A DNA stretch of 14,010 bases, from positions 1 to 14,010 of the forward strand of contig JBBPYK010000005.1 of assembly GCA_038199985.1 (NCBI GenBank), given 5' to 3'. This document shows, piece by piece, positions 13,310 to 14,010 of this stretch. The notes below the pieces were generated by a model. That model was given only the letters and a program-made list of their open reading frames with translations. It was not told the origin of the DNA and did no database searches. The number at the start of each line of letters is the position of its first letter. The stretch's first letter is position 1. Source of the stretch: Arthrobacter_J sp038199985. GTDB taxonomy: Bacteria; Actinomycetota; Actinomycetes; Actinomycetales; Micrococcaceae. Position numbers and translations under genes: made by a program.

Positions 13310-14010
13310 ATGCCGCACCAGACTTCACTTATCCAGTCACTCAGTCGTCTGTACCCCCATGTGAAACCGATCGTGCCTCGGCTGGTCCTTGGGCTTTTGG
13401 CTGCGCTCGGTGCCAGTCTCATGGCCCTTGCCATTCCGCAGGTTTTCGGGGTTCTCGTGGACTCGGCTCTTCGCGAAGGTGCGTCAGCGCAGACCGCGTG
13501 GATCGCGTCCGGCGTCGTCCTGGTGCTGGGCGTTCTCGAGGCAGCGTTCGTAGCACTGCGCCGGTTCTTCGTGATCAACCCAGCGACGACCGTCGAGACG
13601 AACATGCGGACGTCCTTCTACCGACATCTGCAGGATCTCGCCGTCGCCTTCCACGACCGCTGGGGCAGCGGCCAACTGCTCTCCCGGGCAATGAGCGACC
13701 TCAATTTGATGCGGCGTTGGATGGCATTTGGTGTCATCATGCTCGTGGTGACAACGCTGACAGCGGTTATCGGTATCACCATCATGTTCTTCACAAGCTG
13801 GCCGCTCGCCCTGATTTTCCTGGTGGCAGCGGTGCCCATAGTCCTTTACGGATTCCGCTTCCGCACGGTCTATGGTCGCGTGTCTCGCAAGAGTCAGGAC
13901 CAGACGGGTGACCTCGCCACGACGGTCGAGGAGTCGGTGCACGGCATCCGTGTCCTCAAAGCGTTCGGCCGGGGCGGCGAAGCGCTGGACGCATTCAGCG
14001 AGCAAGCCGA
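13310..14010 (+). CDS. ABC exporter, transmembrane domain (3' end beyond the window)
   Basis: The first 233 codons of a type I ABC exporter half-transporter; the ATP-binding domain must lie beyond the right edge and is not seen. The protein begins MPHQTSLIQSLSRLYPHVKP. Hydrophobic helices follow at about 23-47, 64-88, 138-161 and 164-183, the layout of the ABC_membrane family. TNMRTSFYRHLQDL at 97-110 with FHDRWGSGQLLSR (114-126) is the typical first intracellular loop, and EESVHGIRVLKAFGR (207-221) the conserved stretch in the second. ATG 13310 is the only usual start between an in-frame stop at 13262 and the first helix; its ribosome binding site is weak (GAGAG). The substrate cannot be inferred. 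It lies 83 bases after the phosphoesterase and may have its own promoter. Confidence 0.93.
   Translation, partial: MPHQTSLIQSLSRLYPHVKPIVPRLVLGLLAALGASLMALAIPQVFGVLVDSALREGASAQTAWIASGVVLVLGVLEAAFVALRRFFVINPATTVETNMRTSFYRHLQDLAVAFHDRWGSGQLLSRAMSDLNLMRRWMAFGVIMLVVTTLTAVIGITIMFFTSWPLALIFLVAAVPIVLYGFRFRTVYGRVSRKSQDQTGDLATTVEESVHGIRVLKAFGRGGEALDAFSEQA

Noticed and set aside
13270..13911. Plus-strand open frame of 213 codons at the right end
   Set aside because: The frame starting at ATG 13310 gives clear ABC exporter helices and loops and is open to the edge; this other frame has no family features.

Overview
The window reads as chromosomal DNA of a moderately GC-rich actinobacterium (composition judged by eye, not counted). 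Three things suggest this: a Crp protein very close to corynebacterial GlxR and mycobacterial Crp, frequent GTG starts, and a right half (crp, RidA, DUF4177, class A PBP, metallophosphoesterase) that matches, from memory, the Mycobacterium tuberculosis Rv3676-Rv3683 neighbourhood. A member of the Micrococcales is plausible, but the species cannot be named from the sequence.

Left part (about 136-6345, all minus strand): a six-gene, tightly packed mevalonate-pathway operon. In transcription order it holds an enoyl-CoA hydratase-family protein resembling LiuC (3-methylglutaconyl-CoA hydratase), a class II HMG-CoA reductase, mevalonate kinase, type 2 (FMN) isopentenyl-diphosphate isomerase, diphosphomevalonate decarboxylase and phosphomevalonate kinase. 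Together the last five take HMG-CoA to IPP and DMAPP. No HMG-CoA synthase lies in the window. The hydratase that starts the operon could itself supply HMG-CoA from the leucine-degradation intermediate 3-methylglutaconyl-CoA; this is the main hypothesis offered here. Four of the five junctions overlap. At one of them mevalonate kinase may start at a rare ATT codon with a good ribosome binding site. The first 26 bases may hold the start of a further minus-strand membrane-protein gene.

Middle (6439-8355): moaA (molybdenum cofactor synthesis, minus) is divergent from crp (plus). The 189-base region between them holds a near-perfect CRP/GlxR operator and a second short inverted repeat.

Right part (8398-14010): a minus-strand operon DUF4177 - RidA - NUDIX converges on crp. 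Its first gene, only 51 codons long, lies 37 bases from the start of the divergent class A penicillin-binding protein gene, which may be transcribed leaderless. Downstream of the PBP come a membrane-anchored YkuE-type metallophosphoesterase and the first 233 codons of an ABC exporter that runs off the right edge. No tRNA, rRNA, CRISPR array, insertion sequence or convincing intrinsic terminator was seen.
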